DNA from: Cymbidium sinense
Taxonomy: Eukaryota; Streptophyta; Magnoliopsida; Asparagales; Orchidaceae
Length of the DNA: 64,000 nt
Assembly: GCA_021442155.1 (NCBI GenBank)
Contig: JAKCPB010001392.1
Coordinates: 1-64,000 of the forward strand
Direction of reading: 5' to 3'
The notes beneath the pieces are model-generated. The model searched no databases, had not been told where the DNA came from, and worked only from the letters and a program-made list of their open reading frames with translations. The position numbers were made by a program, and so were the translations under genes. Position 1 is the stretch's first letter; each line of letters starts with the position of its first letter. Positions 44,701 to 57,730 of this stretch are shown here, piece after piece.

Positions 44701-47700
44701 GGTAATATAATATGATTTAGGGTTAGGGTTTAGGGTATTCAAATCTCTAATAGTCAAAGGAAAGTCTCTTCAAGACATATTCTTTATCTATCATAACTAT
44801 GTTAGGATTAGGTCATTATATAGATCTACTCCTATTGACATCTTTATTCAAGGTTTAGGGTTTAGGGTTTAAGGTTTGGGTTTAGGGTTAGTTTAGGGTT
44901 TAAGGTTTAGGGTTAGTTTAGGCTTTATGGTTTAGGGTTTAGGGTTTAGGGTTTCGGGTTTAGGGTTTAGGGTTTAGGTTGTAGGTTTTATGGTTTAGGG
45001 TTTATGGTTTTAGGGTTTAGGGTTTAGGGTTTAGGGTTTAGGATTTATAAACCATTGAGTTTAGGTTTATTTAGTTTATTTAGTATATTTTTATTTATTT
45101 TAGTTTATTTTATTTTTAAATTATTTAGGTTTATTTTTTATTTTTATTTAGTTTAGTTTATTTATTTTAGGTTTATTTAGTTTAGTTTAGGTTTTTTATT
45201 TTAGTTTATTTTTTTAGGTTAAGGTTTAGGTTGAGGTTTATTTTTTTAGTTGAGTTTCATTTTTATTTTATTTTTTAGGTTTAGGTTTTATTTTTTATTT
45301 TTAAGTTTTGGTTTAGGTTTTTTTTTTATTTTTTTAGGTTTAGGTTTTAGGTTTCAATTTTTGGCTTAGTTTTAGGTTATATATTTTTAGTTTTGGTTTT
45401 AGTTTTTTTTTAGTTTATTTTATTATATTTAGTTGAGGTTAGGTTTAGGTTTAGTTTATTTTTGGTTTAGGTTAAATTTTTATTTATTTTAGTTTAGTTT
45501 ATTTTAGTTTAGGTTTCAATTTATTTTATTTTTCTCTTAGGTTTACTTTTTTTTTAGTTTAGGGATTATGTTTTATTTTTTATTTATTTTTAGGTTTATT
45601 TTTTTAGGTTTAGGTATTTATTTATTTTTATTTAATTTATTTTTATGTTTTTTATTTTTATTTTAGGTTTAGTTTTTATTTTATTTTGGTTTTTCTTTTT
45701 ACGTTTATTTTATTTTTTAAGTTTTGTTTAGGTTTTTATTTATTTTATTTTAATTTATTGTTATTTTTTATTTAATTTATTTTAGGTTTAGGTTTAGGTT
45801 TTAGTTAAGTTTTTATTTTATTTTATTTATTTTGTTTTTTTTAGGTATAGGTTTTTATTTTATTTTATTATTAAGTTTTATTTAGTTTAGGTTAAGGTTT
45901 TTTATGTTTTTAGGGATTAGGGATTAGGGTTTAGGGTTTAGGGTTTAGTTTTTAGGCTTTAGGATTTAGGGTTTTGAGGGTTTAGGGATTAGGGTTTAGG
46001 GTTTAGGGTTAGTTAAGGTTTAGGGTTAGTTTAGGGTTTAGGGTTTTTATGGTTTAGGGTTAGTGTTAGGGTTTAGGGTTTAGGGTTTAGGTTAGTTTAG
46101 GGTATAGGCTTTAGGGTTTAGGTTTAGGGTTGAAGGTTTAGGGTATAAGGTTTAGGGGTGGTTTTAAGGTTTAGTATTTAGGGCTTAAGATTTAGGGTTT
46201 TGGGTTTAGGGTTTAGGGTTTAGGTTTTTTTTTAAATTAAGTAAACCAATAGATTTAGGTTTATTTAGTTTATTTTTATTATTATTTCTTTTATTTAAGT
46301 TTATTTATTATTTTTGTTTAGTTTAGTTTATTTATTTTAAGTTTATTGATTTTGGTTTAGATTTTTATTTTAGTTTATTTTTTAGGTTTAGGTTTATACT
46401 TATTTTTAATTAAGTTTTATTTTCATTTTATTTTTTAAGTTTAAGTTTTATTTTTTGTTTTTAGGTGTATGTTTAGGTTTTTATTTTATTTATTTAGGTT
46501 TAGGTTTTAGGTTTTTATTTAAGGTTTATTTTTATATTTTATTTTTTTTAATTTAGGTTTAAGTTTATTTCTATATTAGTTTATTTTATTTAATTTTAAT
46601 TTAGGTTTAGACTTATTTTATTTTGTATATTTTAATTTTAAGTTTTTTTTTAGTTTTGGATTTTGGTTTTATTTTTTATTTATTTTTAGGTTTTATTTTT
46701 ATGATTAATTTTAGGTTTAGGTATTTAATTAGTTTTTATTTTAGGTTTATTTTATTTTTATTAAACATTTAGTTTTTATTTTATTTAGGTTTTTTATTTT
46801 TAGGATAATTTTTATTTTTATTTTTGTTTAGATTTCTATTTAATTTATTTTAATTTAGTTTTTATTTTTTTTACATTTAGGTTTAGGCTTAGGTTTAGGT
46901 TTTTGTTTATGTTTTAGTTTAGGTTTTTATTTTATTTTATTTTATTTAGGTTTAGGATTTTTTATTTATCTTATTTTTAGGTTTTATTTAGTTTAGGTTT
47001 TAATTTTTAGGTTTTTTTATTTTGGGGTTTAGGGTTTAGGGTTTATGGTTGTATGTTTTAGGGCATAGGGTTTAGGGTTGTAGGTTTATGGTTTAGGGTT
47101 TAGGGTTTTGGTTTAGGATTTTTATTTTTTATTTTACTTATTTTATCTTTTTTTAAATTAAGTAAACTCATAGGTTTATGTTTATTTTGTTTATTTTTTA
47201 TTTTATTATTTTAGTTTATTTTATTTATTTATTTAGTTTAGTTTATTTATTTTAATTTAGGTTTTTTATTTTAGTATATTTTTTAGAATTAAGTTTAGGT
47301 TTAGGTTTATTTTTTTAATTTAGTTTTCTTTTTATTTTATTTTTTAGGTTTAGGTTTTATGTTTTTTTTTAGGTTTAAGTTGAGATTTTTATTTTATTTT
47401 CTTAGGTTTAGGTTTTAGGTTTTTATTTTAGTTTATTTTTAGGTTTTATTTTTTAGTTTAGGTTTAGGTTTATTTTTAGTTTATTTTATTTTAGTTAGGA
47501 TTTAGGTTTAGGTTTAGGTTTATTTTATTTTATTTTAGGTTTAGGTTTTATTTATTTTAGTTTAGTTTATTTTATGTTTATTTTAGGTTTAGGGTTTCAT
47601 TTTTGGTTTAGGGTTTAGGTTTTATATTTATTTATTTTTAGATTTTATTTTTAAGTTTATTTTTTAGGTTTTCATTTTTTGTTTAGTTTTTATTTTAGGT

Positions 47701-48194
47701 TTATTTTATTTTTATTTTAGGTCTAGTTTTTATTATATTTAGGTTTCTTATTTTTTTAGTGTAGTTTAGGTTTTTATTTATAATATTTTAGTCTATTTTT
47801 TATTTTTATTTATTTTCTTTTTAGGTTTAGGTTTAGGTTTTTATTTAGGTATTTATTTTATTTTATTTTAGCTTAGGTTTTTTTTAGGTTTAATTTAGTT
47901 TAGATTTAAGGTTTTAGGTTTTTAGGGTTTAGGGTTTAGGGTTTAGAGTTTAGGGTTAGTTGAGGGTTTTAAGTTTATGGTTTAGGGTTTGGGGTTTAGG
48001 GTTTAAGGTTTAGGGTTTAGGGTTTAGGGTTTAGGTTTTAAGGTTTACGGTTTAGGGTTAAGGGTTTTAGGGTTTTGGGTTCAGGTTTAGGATTTTTATG
48101 GTTTAGAGTTTTTAAGGTTTAGGGTCTAGGGTTTAGAATTTAGGTATTAGGTCTGGGGTTCAGGTTTTCATTTAGGGTTTAGGGTTTTTGGTTT
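44701..48194 (+). repeat. Telomere-like higher-order satellite, segment 2
   Basis: It has the same composition as the left array. TTTAGGG-rich runs lie at about 44,840-45,046, 45,900-46,215, 47,025-47,115 and 47,915-48,190, separated by 0.6-0.9 kb of TTTATTTTAGG-like DNA. The AAATTAAGTAAACC spacer occurs near 46,230 and 47,150. A short non-repeat insert of about 110 bp (44,738-44,848) interrupts the beginning. No genes are seen. Confidence 0.92.
44840..45046 (+). repeat. TTTAGGG-rich block
   Basis: Many perfect heptamers occur with single-base variants. It is in the same orientation as the blocks left of the retrotransposons, which suggests that they interrupted one continuous array. Confidence 0.88.
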
Positions 48195-48690
48195 TTTCCT
48201 TTTAATAAAGAGAAAATTTAGATTCAATATTTCTTCTTTTCAATTTCATCAAACAAGTAACACAATAAGTTTTCTAGGACACAAGCGATGACATAGATAA
48301 AAAATGAGCACACATAGAATAAATAAAAAATCATAGATAATTAGAACCATCTCTATAAGAAAGACACAATTCTATAAGCATTAGATCGGATCGACCGTTC
48401 TTCAATTTATCCTGTTCCCATCAAAACCACCCCAGCCTCTCGTGTAGAGGGATCCACCATCATTTCCCTGATCTCTCCCTCTTCCACCACCATGGTTATA
48501 ACCTCTGTCGCTCTACCCACCTCCATAACCACCACTACTTCGACCAAAGCCTCCATATACACCATCACCTCTAGATCCCCCACCACCACTGTGATAACCG
48601 TCGCCTCCGCTTTCACCTCCACCTTCAAAACTAGACTGAGCCTGGTTGATGGTGATGTTCCTGCCATCAAGGTTCTGCCCATTCTTAGGG
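48195..48690 (-). pseudogene. Glycine-rich RNA-binding protein gene fragment, copy 1
   Basis: The minus strand begins KNGQNLDGRNITINQAQS, the very end of an RRM as in plant glycine-rich RNA-binding proteins (NGQ-x-L-D-G-R-x-I-T-V-N-x-A-Q-S). A glycine-rich tail follows: GGGESGGDGYHSGGGGS, SSGGYGGG, a stop, DRGYNHGGGRGRDQG and GWGGFDGN. It ends at about 48,402. Then 48,200-48,400 is non-coding DNA shared with the two other copies, probably the 3' UTR. The RRM front (RNP1 and RNP2) is absent, because the array starts at 48,690. An internal stop shows it is a pseudogene. The long valine-rich and threonine-rich frames overlapping it are shadows of the glycine codons. Confidence 0.82.
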
Positions 48691-49240
48691 TTTAGGTCTA
48701 TTAATTTTTAGGGTTTAAGTTTAATTTTTAATTTATTTATTTACTTTAAGTTTAGGCTTAGGGTTTGGGGTTTAGCACTATGATTTAAGGTTTAGGGTTT
48801 AGGGTTTAAGGTTTAGGGTTTTACGATTAATTATTCTAGGGTTTAGGGTTTTTAGTTTAGGGTTAGGTTTTAGGGTTTAAGGCTTTAGCAATTAGGGCTT
48901 TAGGGTTTAAGGTATTGGGTTAGGGTTAAGGGTTTATGATTTAGGGTTTAATGTTTAGGCTTTAGGGTTTAGGGTTTAGGGTTAGTTTAGGGTTTAAGGT
49001 TTAGGCTTTAGAGTTTAGGGTTTTTAGTGTTTAGGGTTTAGGGTTTAGGGTTTAAGGTTTGGGTTAAGGTTTAGGATTTAAGGTTTAGGGTTCAGGGTTT
49101 AGGGTTTAGGGTTAGTTTAGGGTTTAGGGTTTAAGATTTAAGGTTTAGGGTTTAGGGTTTAGGGTAGTAGGTTTAGGGTTAGTTTTAGGGTTTAGGGTTT
49201 AGGGTTTAGGGAGTATGATTTAGGGTTTAGGGTTTAAGGT
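48690..49240 (+). repeat. Longest TTTAGGG-rich block of segment 3
   Basis: About 550 bp of TTTAGGG, TTTAAGG and TTAGGG variants. The first 100 bp (GGTTTAGGTCTATTA, then TTTATTTACTTTAAG) are the shared flank of the gene fragment and recur at 56,130, 61,490 and 62,790. Confidence 0.85.
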
Positions 49241-52200
49241 TTGTTTTTTTTTAAATTTAGTAAACCAATAGGTTTACATTTATTTAGTTTAATTTTTATT
49301 TATTTTAGTTTAATTTGTTTATTTATTTCCATATAAGTCTATTTTCTATTTTTATTTAGTTTAGTTTATTTATTTTAATTTAGGTTTCTTATTTTTGTTT
49401 ATTTTTTAGGTTTAAGTTTAGGTATATGCTTACTTTTTAGTTTTGTTTTGTTTTTATTTTATTTTTATGTTTAGGTGTTATTTTTTATTTCTAGGTTTTG
49501 ATTTAGGTTTTTATTTTATTTTTTTAGGTTTTTATTTTAGGTTTATTTTTAGATTTTATTTGTTGTTTATTTTATTTTATTTAGTTTAGGTTTAAGTTTA
49601 TTTTTTTTAGTTTAGTTTATTTTAGTTTAGGATTAGGTTTATTTTATTTTACTTATTTTATTTTTATTTTAGGTTTATGTTTTTTTTAATTTAGGGATTA
49701 GAGTTTATTTTGTATTTATTTTTAGGTTTTCTTTTAGGTTTTTTTTAAGGTTTAGGTTTTATTTAGTTTTATTTTATTTTATTTTATTTTAGGTTTATTT
49801 TATTTTTATTTTATGTTTAGTTTTTATTTTTTTTAGGTTTTCATTCTTAGGTTTATTAATTTTCTTAATTTAGTTTATATTTTTATTTATTTTATTTTAG
49901 TTTATTTTTATTTTTATTTTATTTTATTTTAAAGTTTAGGTTTAAGATTTAGTTTAGGTTTTTATTTTTTTTATTTAGATTTATGTTTTATATTTAATTT
50001 ATTATTAGGTTTTATTTAATTTAGGTTTAGGTTTTGAGGTTTTTAAGTTTTTAGGGTTTAGGGTTTGTGGTTTATGGTTTAGGGTTTAGGGTTTTTGGGT
50101 TTAAGGTCTTAGGGTTTAGGGTTAAAGTTTATGATTTTGGGTTTAGGGTTAGCTTTAGGGTTAGGGTTGGTTGAGTGTTTAGGGCTTAGGCTTTGGGGTT
50201 TAGGGTTTTTGGGTTTAGGGTTAGTTTAGGGTTTTGGGTTTAGGGTTTAAGGTTTTAGGGTTTAAGGTTTAGGGTTTTGGGTTTTGAGTTTTGGGTTAGG
50301 GTTAGTTTTTAGGGTTTAGGGTTTAGGGTTTAGGGTTTAGGTTGATGGTTAGTTTAGGGCTTAGAATTTAGGGTTTAAGGTTTAGGGTTTAGGTTTACGG
50401 TTAGTTTAGGGCTTAGGGTTTAAGGTTTATGGTTTTTTAGGGTTTAAGGTATAGGGAATAAGCTTAGGTGTAGGGTTTAGGGTTGTTGGTTTAGGGTTAA
50501 TTTTAGGTTTTAGGGTTTAGGGTTTAGGGTTTAGGGTTTAGGGTTTTTTTTTTAAAAATTAAGTAAGCTAGTAGGTTTATGTTTTTTTAGTTTAGTTTTT
50601 ATTTATTTTAGTTTTTTTTTATTTAGGTTTTTTTAGGTAGTTTTATTTATTTATTTTAGGTTTATTTATTTTGTTTAGGTTTTTTATTTTCGTTTATTTT
50701 TTTAGATTTACCTTTAATTTTATGAATTTTTTAGTTTAGTTTTATTTTTATTTTATTTTTCAGGTTTAGGCTTAATTTTTTTTTAGGTTTAGGTTTAAGT
50801 TTTTATTTTATTTTATTTTGTTTATGTTTTAGGTTTTTATTTTTGGTTTATTTTTAGATTTATGTTTTAGGTTTTATAGTTTAGGTTTAGGTTTATTTTT
50901 AGTTTTTTTAATTTTATTTAGTTTAAGGTTTTGGTTTAGGTTTAGGTTTTATTTATTGTAGTTTAGTTTATTTTTGTTTAGGTTTAGGTTCATTTTATAT
51001 TATTTATTTTAGGTTTAGGTTTTTTTTTTAGTTTATGGTTTAGGTTTATTTTTTAGGTTTTATTTTTAGGTCTATTTTTTAGGTTTAGGTTTTTTTTAAT
51101 TTTATTTAGTTCTTATTTTGTTTTATTTTAGATTTATTTTATTTTATTTAGGTTTCTAATTCTTTGGTTTATTTTATTTTTTTAATTTAGTTTTTGTTTT
51201 TATTTATTTTATTTTAGTTTATTTTTTATTTTATTTTATTTTATTTTTACGTTTAGGTTTAGGTTTTAGTTATGGTTTTTATTATATTTAATTTTATTTA
51301 GGTTTAGTTTGATTTATTTATTTGATTATTAGGATTCATTTAGTTTAGGTTTGGGTATTTAGGTTTTTAGGGTTTAGGGTTTAGGGAATAGGGTTTCATG
51401 TTTATAGTTTTGGAGTTTATGATTTTAAGGTTTAGGGTGTAGGGTTAGGGTTTAGGGTTTAGGATTTAGAGTTTAGGAATTTTTTTTTAAAATTAAGTAA
51501 ATGGGTAGGTTTAGATTTATTTAGTTTATTTTTTATTTAATTTCATTTATTTTATTTTTTTTGTATAGGTTTATTTTATTTTTTATTAAGTTTAGTTTAT
51601 TTATTTTAGGTTTATTTATTTTAGTTTCTGTTTTTTATTATATTTTTATTTTTTAGGTTTAGGTTTAGGTTATACTTATTTTTTAGTTTAGTTTCATTTT
51701 TATATTATTTTTTAGGCTTAAGTTTTATTTTTTATTTTTAAGTTTAGGTATAAATGCTTAATTTATTTTTTTTAGGTTTAAGTTTTAGGTTTTTATTCTA
51801 GGTTTATTTTTAAATTTTATTTTTTAGTTTATGTTTAGGTTTATTTTTAGTTTATTTTATTTTATTTTATTTAGTTTAGGGTTTAGGTTTAGTTTATTTT
51901 AGGTTTAGGTTTAGTTTTAGTTTATTTTAGGTTTAGGTTTAGGTTTTATTTATTTTGGTTTAGTTTGTTTTAGTTTAAGTTTATGTTTAATTTACTTAAT
52001 TTATTTTAGGTTTAGGCATTTTTAGTTTAGGGTTTTAGTTTTATTTTTTATTTATTTTTAGGTTTTGGTTTTTATTTAGTTTTTTATATTATTTTATTTT
52101 AAGTTTATTTTACTTTTATTTTAGATCTAATTTTTATTTTATTTAGGTTTTTATTTTTAGGTTTATTTTATTTTAGAGTTTAGTTTATATTTTTATTTAT

Positions 52201-55200
52201 TTTATTTTATTTTACTTTTATGTTTAGGTTTAGTTTAGGTTTTATTTTTTATATTTTTTTATTTTATTTATTTTTTTATTTTATTTTAAGGTTTTATTTA
52301 ATTTAAGTTTAGGTTTTTAGGTTTTTAGCTTTTTAGGGTTTAGAGTTTAGGGTTTAGGGTCTGTTATTTAAGGTTTAAGGTTATAGGGTTTAGGGTTTAG
52401 GGTTTAGGGTTTAAGGTTTAGAGTTTAAGGTTTAGGGTTTTAAGGTTTAGAGTTAAGGGTTTAGGGTTGTATGTTTGGGGTTCAAGGTTTAAGGTTAGGG
52501 TTTTTTAGGGTTTAGGGTATAGGGTATAGGGTTTAGGGTTTAGGGTTGTAGGTTTAGGTTTTAGGGTTTAGGTTTTAGGGTTTAGGGTTTAGGGTTAGTT
52601 TTAGGTTTTATGGTTTATTGTTTAAGGTTTAGGGTTTTTTTTTTTAAAATTAAGTAAACCAATAGGTTTAGGTTTATTTAGTTTATTTTTTATTTATTTT
52701 AGTTTAATTTAATTTTTATTTATTTTAGTTTAATTTATTTTTTATTATTATTTATTTTAGTTTAGGATTTTTATTTAAGTTTATCTTTTAGGTTTAAGTT
52801 TATGTTTATGCAAATTTTTTAGTTTAGTTTTATTTTTAATTTATTTTTTGGATTAGGTTTTTATTTTATTTTTTAAGGTTTATGTTTTAGGTTTTTATTT
52901 TTGGTTTATTTTAAGTTTTGTTTTTTAGTTTATTTTATTTATTTAATTCTAGGTTTAGGTATAATTTATTTTAGATTTAGGTTTAGGTTTTATCTATTTT
53001 AGTTTAGGTTTAGCTTTATTTTCTTTTGTTTATTTTAGGTTTATGTTATATTTTTCATATATTTTTAGCTTTTATTTTTTGGTTTATTTTTTAGGCATTG
53101 GTTTTATTTAGTTTTTTTTATTATATTTTAGGTTTTTATTTTTATTTTACAATGAGTTTTATTTTATTTAAGTTTTATTCTTAAGTTTATTTGATTTTTT
53201 TTATTTAGTTTAAGTTTTATTTTAGGTTTATTTTATTTTAATTTTAGTTTATTTTATTTGTTTTTATTCTTAAGTTTATTTGATTTTTTGTTTAGTTTAA
53301 ATTTTATTTATTTTATTTTAGTTTATTTTTATTTTATTTTATTTTTAGGTTTAGGTTTAGGTTTCAGTTTAGGTTTTTATATTATCTTATTTTATTTAGG
53401 ATTATGTTTTTTTATTTATTTGATTATTAGGTTTTATTTAGTTTAGGTTTAGGATCTTAGGTTTTTAGGTTTTTAGGTTTTTAGGGTTTAGGGTTTAGGG
53501 TTTAGGGTTTAGGGTATGGTTTTAGGGTTTATGGTTTTAGGTTTAGGGTTTAGGGTTTAGTGTTTATGCTTTAGGGTTTTGGGTTTTTAGGTTTTAGGGT
53601 TTAGGTTTTTTTTTAATTAAGTAAACCGGTAGGTTTAGGTTTATTTAGTTCCTTTAGTTTATTTTTTATTTATTTTAGTTTATTTTATTATTTTATTTAT
53701 ATTTAAGTTTGTTTTATTTTTATTTATTTTAGGTTTATTTATTTTATTTTATTTTTTAGGTTTAGGTTTAGGTAAATGATTATTTTTAGTTTAGTTTTAT
53801 TTTGATTTTATTTTTTTAGGTTTAGGTTTTATCTTTTATTTTAAGTTTAGGTATAGGTGTTTATTTTATTTTTTTAGGTTTTGGTTTTAGTTGTTTATTT
53901 TAGGTTTATTTTTAGATTTTATTTTTTAATGTAGGTTTAAGTTTACTTTTTGGTTAATTTTATTATATTTAGTTTAGGATTTAGGTTTAGTTTATTTAAG
54001 GTTTAGGTTTAGCTTTGATTTATTTTTGTTTAGGTTTAGGTTTATTTTAATTTATTTTTAATAGGTTTGTGTTTTTTTTTAGTTTAGGGTTTAGGTTTTT
54101 ATTTATTTATTTTTACGTTTATTTTTTAGGTTTAGGTTTTTATTTAGTTTTTATATTATTTCATTTTAGGTTTATTTTATTATTATTTTACATCTAGTTT
54201 TTATTTTATTTATGTTTTTATTTATATTATTTTAGTTTAGTTTTTTCTTTATTTTATTTTATTTTTACATTTAGATTTAAGTTTAGGTTTAGGTTTAGGT
54301 TGAGGTTTCAGTTTAGGTTTTTATTTTATTATATTATTTATTTTATCTAGGTCTAGGTTTATTTATTTATTTTATTTTATTTTTAGGTTTTACTTAGTTT
54401 AGGTTTAGGGTTTTTGATTTTTAGGGTTTAGGGTTTAGGGTTTAGAGTTTAGGGTTTGGGGTTTAGGGTTTACGATTTAGTGTTGCTGGTTTTAGGGTTT
54501 AGGGTTTAGAGTTTGGGGCTTAAGGTTTGGGTTTTAGGGTTTAGGGTTTCGGGTTTAGGCTTTTATGGTTTAGGGCTTAGGGTTTTGGGTTGTAGGTTTA
54601 GGGTTCATGGTTTAGGGTTTAGGGTTAGAGGTTTTTTTACTTTTTTTAATTTATATTTTTTAAATTAGCAAACTTGTTGGTTTAGTCTAATTTAGTTTAT
54701 TTAGTTTATTTTTTATTTATTTTAGCTTATTTTATTTAGGTTTATTTTTATTTATATTTAGTTTAGTTTATTTATTTCAGGTTTATTTATTTTAGATTAG
54801 GTTTTTTTTAGTTTATTTTTTAGATCTAGGTTTAGGTTTAGGTTTATTTTTTAGTTTAGTTTTATTTTCATTTTATTTTATTTTTTATGTTTATCTTTTA
54901 TTTTTTATTTTTAGGTTTAGGTTTAGGTTTTTATTTTATTTTTTTTAGGTTTAGGTTTTAGGTTTTTAATTTAGGTTTATTTTTGGGTTTTATTTTTTAG
55001 TTTAGGGTTAAGGTTATTTTTAGTTTATTTTATTTTATTTAGGATTTACGTTTAGCTTTAGGATTAGATTATTTTAAGTTTATGTTTAGGTTTTGTTTAT
55101 TTTAGTTTAGTTTATTTAAGTTTAGGTTTAGGTTTTATTTTAGGTTTTATTTTTATGTTTAATTTTTAGGTTTAGCTTTTATTTAGTTTTATTTTATTTT

Positions 55201-55660
55201 ATTGTAAGTTTATTTTATTTTTATTTTAGGTTTAGCTTTTTTATTTAGGTTTTTATTTATTTCATTTTAGTTTAGTTTTTAGTTTTTTTTTATTTTATTT
55301 GTTTGGTTTAGGTTTAGGTTTAAGTTTTTAGTTTATTTTAATTATTTATTTTATTTTGGTTTAGGTTTTTTTATTTATTTTATTTTTAGGTTTTATTTAG
55401 TTTAGGTTTAGGTTTTTAGCTTTTTTGATTTGGGGTTTAGGATTAGTTGAGGGTTTAGGGTTTAAAGTTTATGGTTTGGGGCTTAGGGTTTGGTGTTTAG
55501 GGTTTAGGGTTTATGGTTTAGGGTATAGGGTTTAAGGTTTCGGGATTTGGGTTTTAGGGTTTAGGTTTAGGGTTTTGTGCTTAAGTTTTAAGGTTTTAAG
55601 GGTTTAGGGTTTATGGTTTAAGATTTAGGTCGTAGGTCTATGGTTCAAGTTTTCATTTTG
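48691..55660 (+). repeat. Telomere-like higher-order satellite, segment 3
   Basis: About six or seven higher-order units occur. TTTAGGG-rich blocks lie at 48,690-49,240, 50,040-50,550, 51,365-51,475, 52,325-52,645, 53,455-53,610, 54,415-54,630 and 55,425-55,640. Each is followed by a poly-T/A spacer close to TTTTAAAATTAAGTAAACC (near 49,250, 50,552, 51,488, 52,650, 53,615, 54,660), then GGTTTATTTAGTTTATTTTT and decayed TTTATTTTAGG DNA. Apart from the gene-fragment copies at its edges I see no unique sequence. Open frames here are low-complexity F/L/Y-rich artefacts. Confidence 0.93.
50040..50550 (+). repeat. TTTAGGG-rich block
   Basis: Another run of about 500 bp of heptamer variants, ending at the AAAATTAAGTAAGC spacer at 50,552. 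Confidence 0.85.
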
Positions 55661-56122
55661 GGTTAAAAGTTCTATTTTTTTTAACAGAGAACAAATTCAG
55701 ATTCAACATTTCTTCTTTCTGATTTCTTCAACCAAATAACACACCAAGTTTTCTAAGACACAAGGGACGACATAGATAAAAAAATGAGCACGCATATAGC
55801 AAATCAAAAACCCTAGATAATTAGAATTTTCTCTACTATAAAGATACAATTCCATATGTTGCGGATATCATTATTATTTCTCGGTTCCCCAGAACCATCA
55901 CGGTCTCGGTAGTGGGATCCACCATCATACCCTCGATTTCTCTTTCCGCCACCACCATGGTTGTAACCTCTAACGGTCCTCCCGCCTCCATGACCACTAC
56001 TGCTCCAACCACCACTATCCACCCTATAGATCCCCAACCACCACTGATAGCTGCCCTCATGCATTCCAGCAGATGTAGACTAAACACGCTTGGGTGATGT
56101 TCCTCAAGGTTCTATCCATTCT
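55661..56122 (-). pseudogene. Glycine-rich RNA-binding protein gene fragment, copy 2
   Basis: This copy is more decayed. The RRM end reads KNG, a stop, NLEEHHP after a small deletion in the region that encodes DGRNITINQ in copy 1. The glycine-rich tail is clear in another frame: VDSGGWSSSGHGGGR, RGYNHGGGGKRNRGYDGGSHY. From 55,860 down to about 55,670 it shares the 3' UTR-like sequence with copies 1 and 3 (TCTTCTTTCTGATTTCTTCAACC and GATGACATAGATAAAAAATGAG-type strings). Frameshifts make it a pseudogene. It has the same orientation and flanks as the other two copies. Confidence 0.82.
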
Positions 56123-57600
56123 TTTGGTTTAGGTTTATTAGGTTTTAAGGTTTAGGTTTATTTTTAATTTAATTAGTTACTTTTGGTTTAGGTTTAGGGT
56201 TTAAATTCTAGGATTAGGGTTAAGGGTTTAGGGTTTAGAGTTTATGGTTTTAGGGTTTATGCTTTTAGGGTTTAGGGTTTAGGGTTAGGGTTTAGGGTTT
56301 AGGGTTTTAAGGCTTAGGGTTTTAGGGTTTAGGGTTTAGGGTTAGGGTTTAGGATTTAGGGTTTAGTGTTTAGGCTTTAGGGTTTATGGTTTAAGGTAAG
56401 TTTTGGGTTTAATGTTTAGGCTTTAGGGTTTAGGATTTTAGGGTTTAGGGTTTCAGTTTACATTTAGTTTAAGGTTCATTTAAGGTTTAGGCTTTAAGGT
56501 TATGGTTAGGGTTTAGGGTTTAAGGTTTAGGGTTTAGTATTTAGGTTTTAGGTTTTAGGTTTTAGGGTTTAGGGTTTTTTAGGGTTTAGAGTTTAGGGTT
56601 TTATATTTTTGGGTTTTTTTGTAAAATTAATTAAACCGATAGGTTTAGGTTTATTTAGTTTATTTTTTATTTATTTTAGTTTATTTTTTATTTTTATTTA
56701 GTTTAGTTTATTTATTTTAGGTTTATTTATTCTAGTTTAGGTTTTTCTTTTTGTTAATTTTTTAGGTTTAGGTTTAGGTTAATGATTATTTCTTTTGTTT
56801 TGTTTTATTTTTATTTCATTTTTTTAAGTTTTATTTTTAATTTTTAGGTTTAGTTTAGGTTTTTATTTTATTTTTTTAGCTACAGGTTTAAAGTTTTTAT
56901 TTTATGTTTATTTTAAGATTTTATTTTTTTATTTTTTGTTTAGTTTTAGGTTTATTCTTAATTTATTTTATTTTATTTAGTTTAGAGTTTTGGTTTAGTT
57001 TATTTTAGGTTTTATTTATTTTAATTTAGTTTATTTTAGTTTCAGTTTAGGTTTATTTTAGGTTTATGATTTTTTTTAGTTTAGGGCTTATGTTTTATTT
57101 TTTATTTATTTTTAGGTTTATGTTTTTATTTAGTTTTTATTTTATTTTATTTTTATTTTACATTCCAATTTTACTTAATTTAGGTCTTTTATTTTTAAGT
57201 TTATTTTATTTTTTTAGTTTAGGTTTTTATTTATTTTATTTTTTGTTTAATTTTTAATTTTAATTTGTTTTATTTTTATTTAGATTTAGGTTTAGGTTTT
57301 AGTTTATGTTTTATTTTATTTTATTATTTATTTAGGTTTAGGTTTTTTTATTTATTTAGTTTTTAGGTTTTATTTTGTTTAGGTTTAGATTTTTAGTCTT
57401 TTAGGGTTTAAGGTTTAAGGTTTATGGTTTAGTGTTTAGGGTTGTAGGTTTTAGGGTTTAGTGTTTAGGGTTTAGGGTTTAGGTTTTAGGGTTTAGTGTT
57501 TAGGGTTTTAAGGGTTATGGTTTAGGGTTTAGGGTTGTTGGTTTAGGGTTGTTGGTAATTTTATTTTAAGTTTATCTTATTTTTATTTTAGGTTTAGTTT
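56123..57600 (+). repeat. Telomere-like higher-order satellite, segment 4
   Basis: A TTTAGGG-rich block (56,130-56,610) is followed by the spacer near 56,615 (AAAATTAATTAAACCGATAGG), a T-rich unit, and a second heptamer block at 57,395-57,555. The LINE interrupts the array just after it. No genes are seen. Confidence 0.92.
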
Positions 57601-57730
57601 TACAATTATTTATGTAAAACTTTAGTCATGACATTAATGTTCAAAATATTGTTAATTTAGGGCATTTAAGCGGCATATTTTATTTATTTAGGATTTTATA
57701 TGTTAGTGTTAAATACGTAATGGTTTTTGG

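Noticed and set aside
48492..48695. Plus-strand Thr/Ser-rich open frames over the gene fragments (also 55,912-56,097 and 61,240-61,486)
   Set aside because: They are antisense shadows of glycine-rich codons (ACC/TCC/CCA), with no homology signal of their own.
53258..53446. Open frames of F, L, Y, I in the satellites (also 57,066-57,257)
   Set aside because: They are low-complexity translations of TTTATTTTAGG repeats, without codon structure or motifs.
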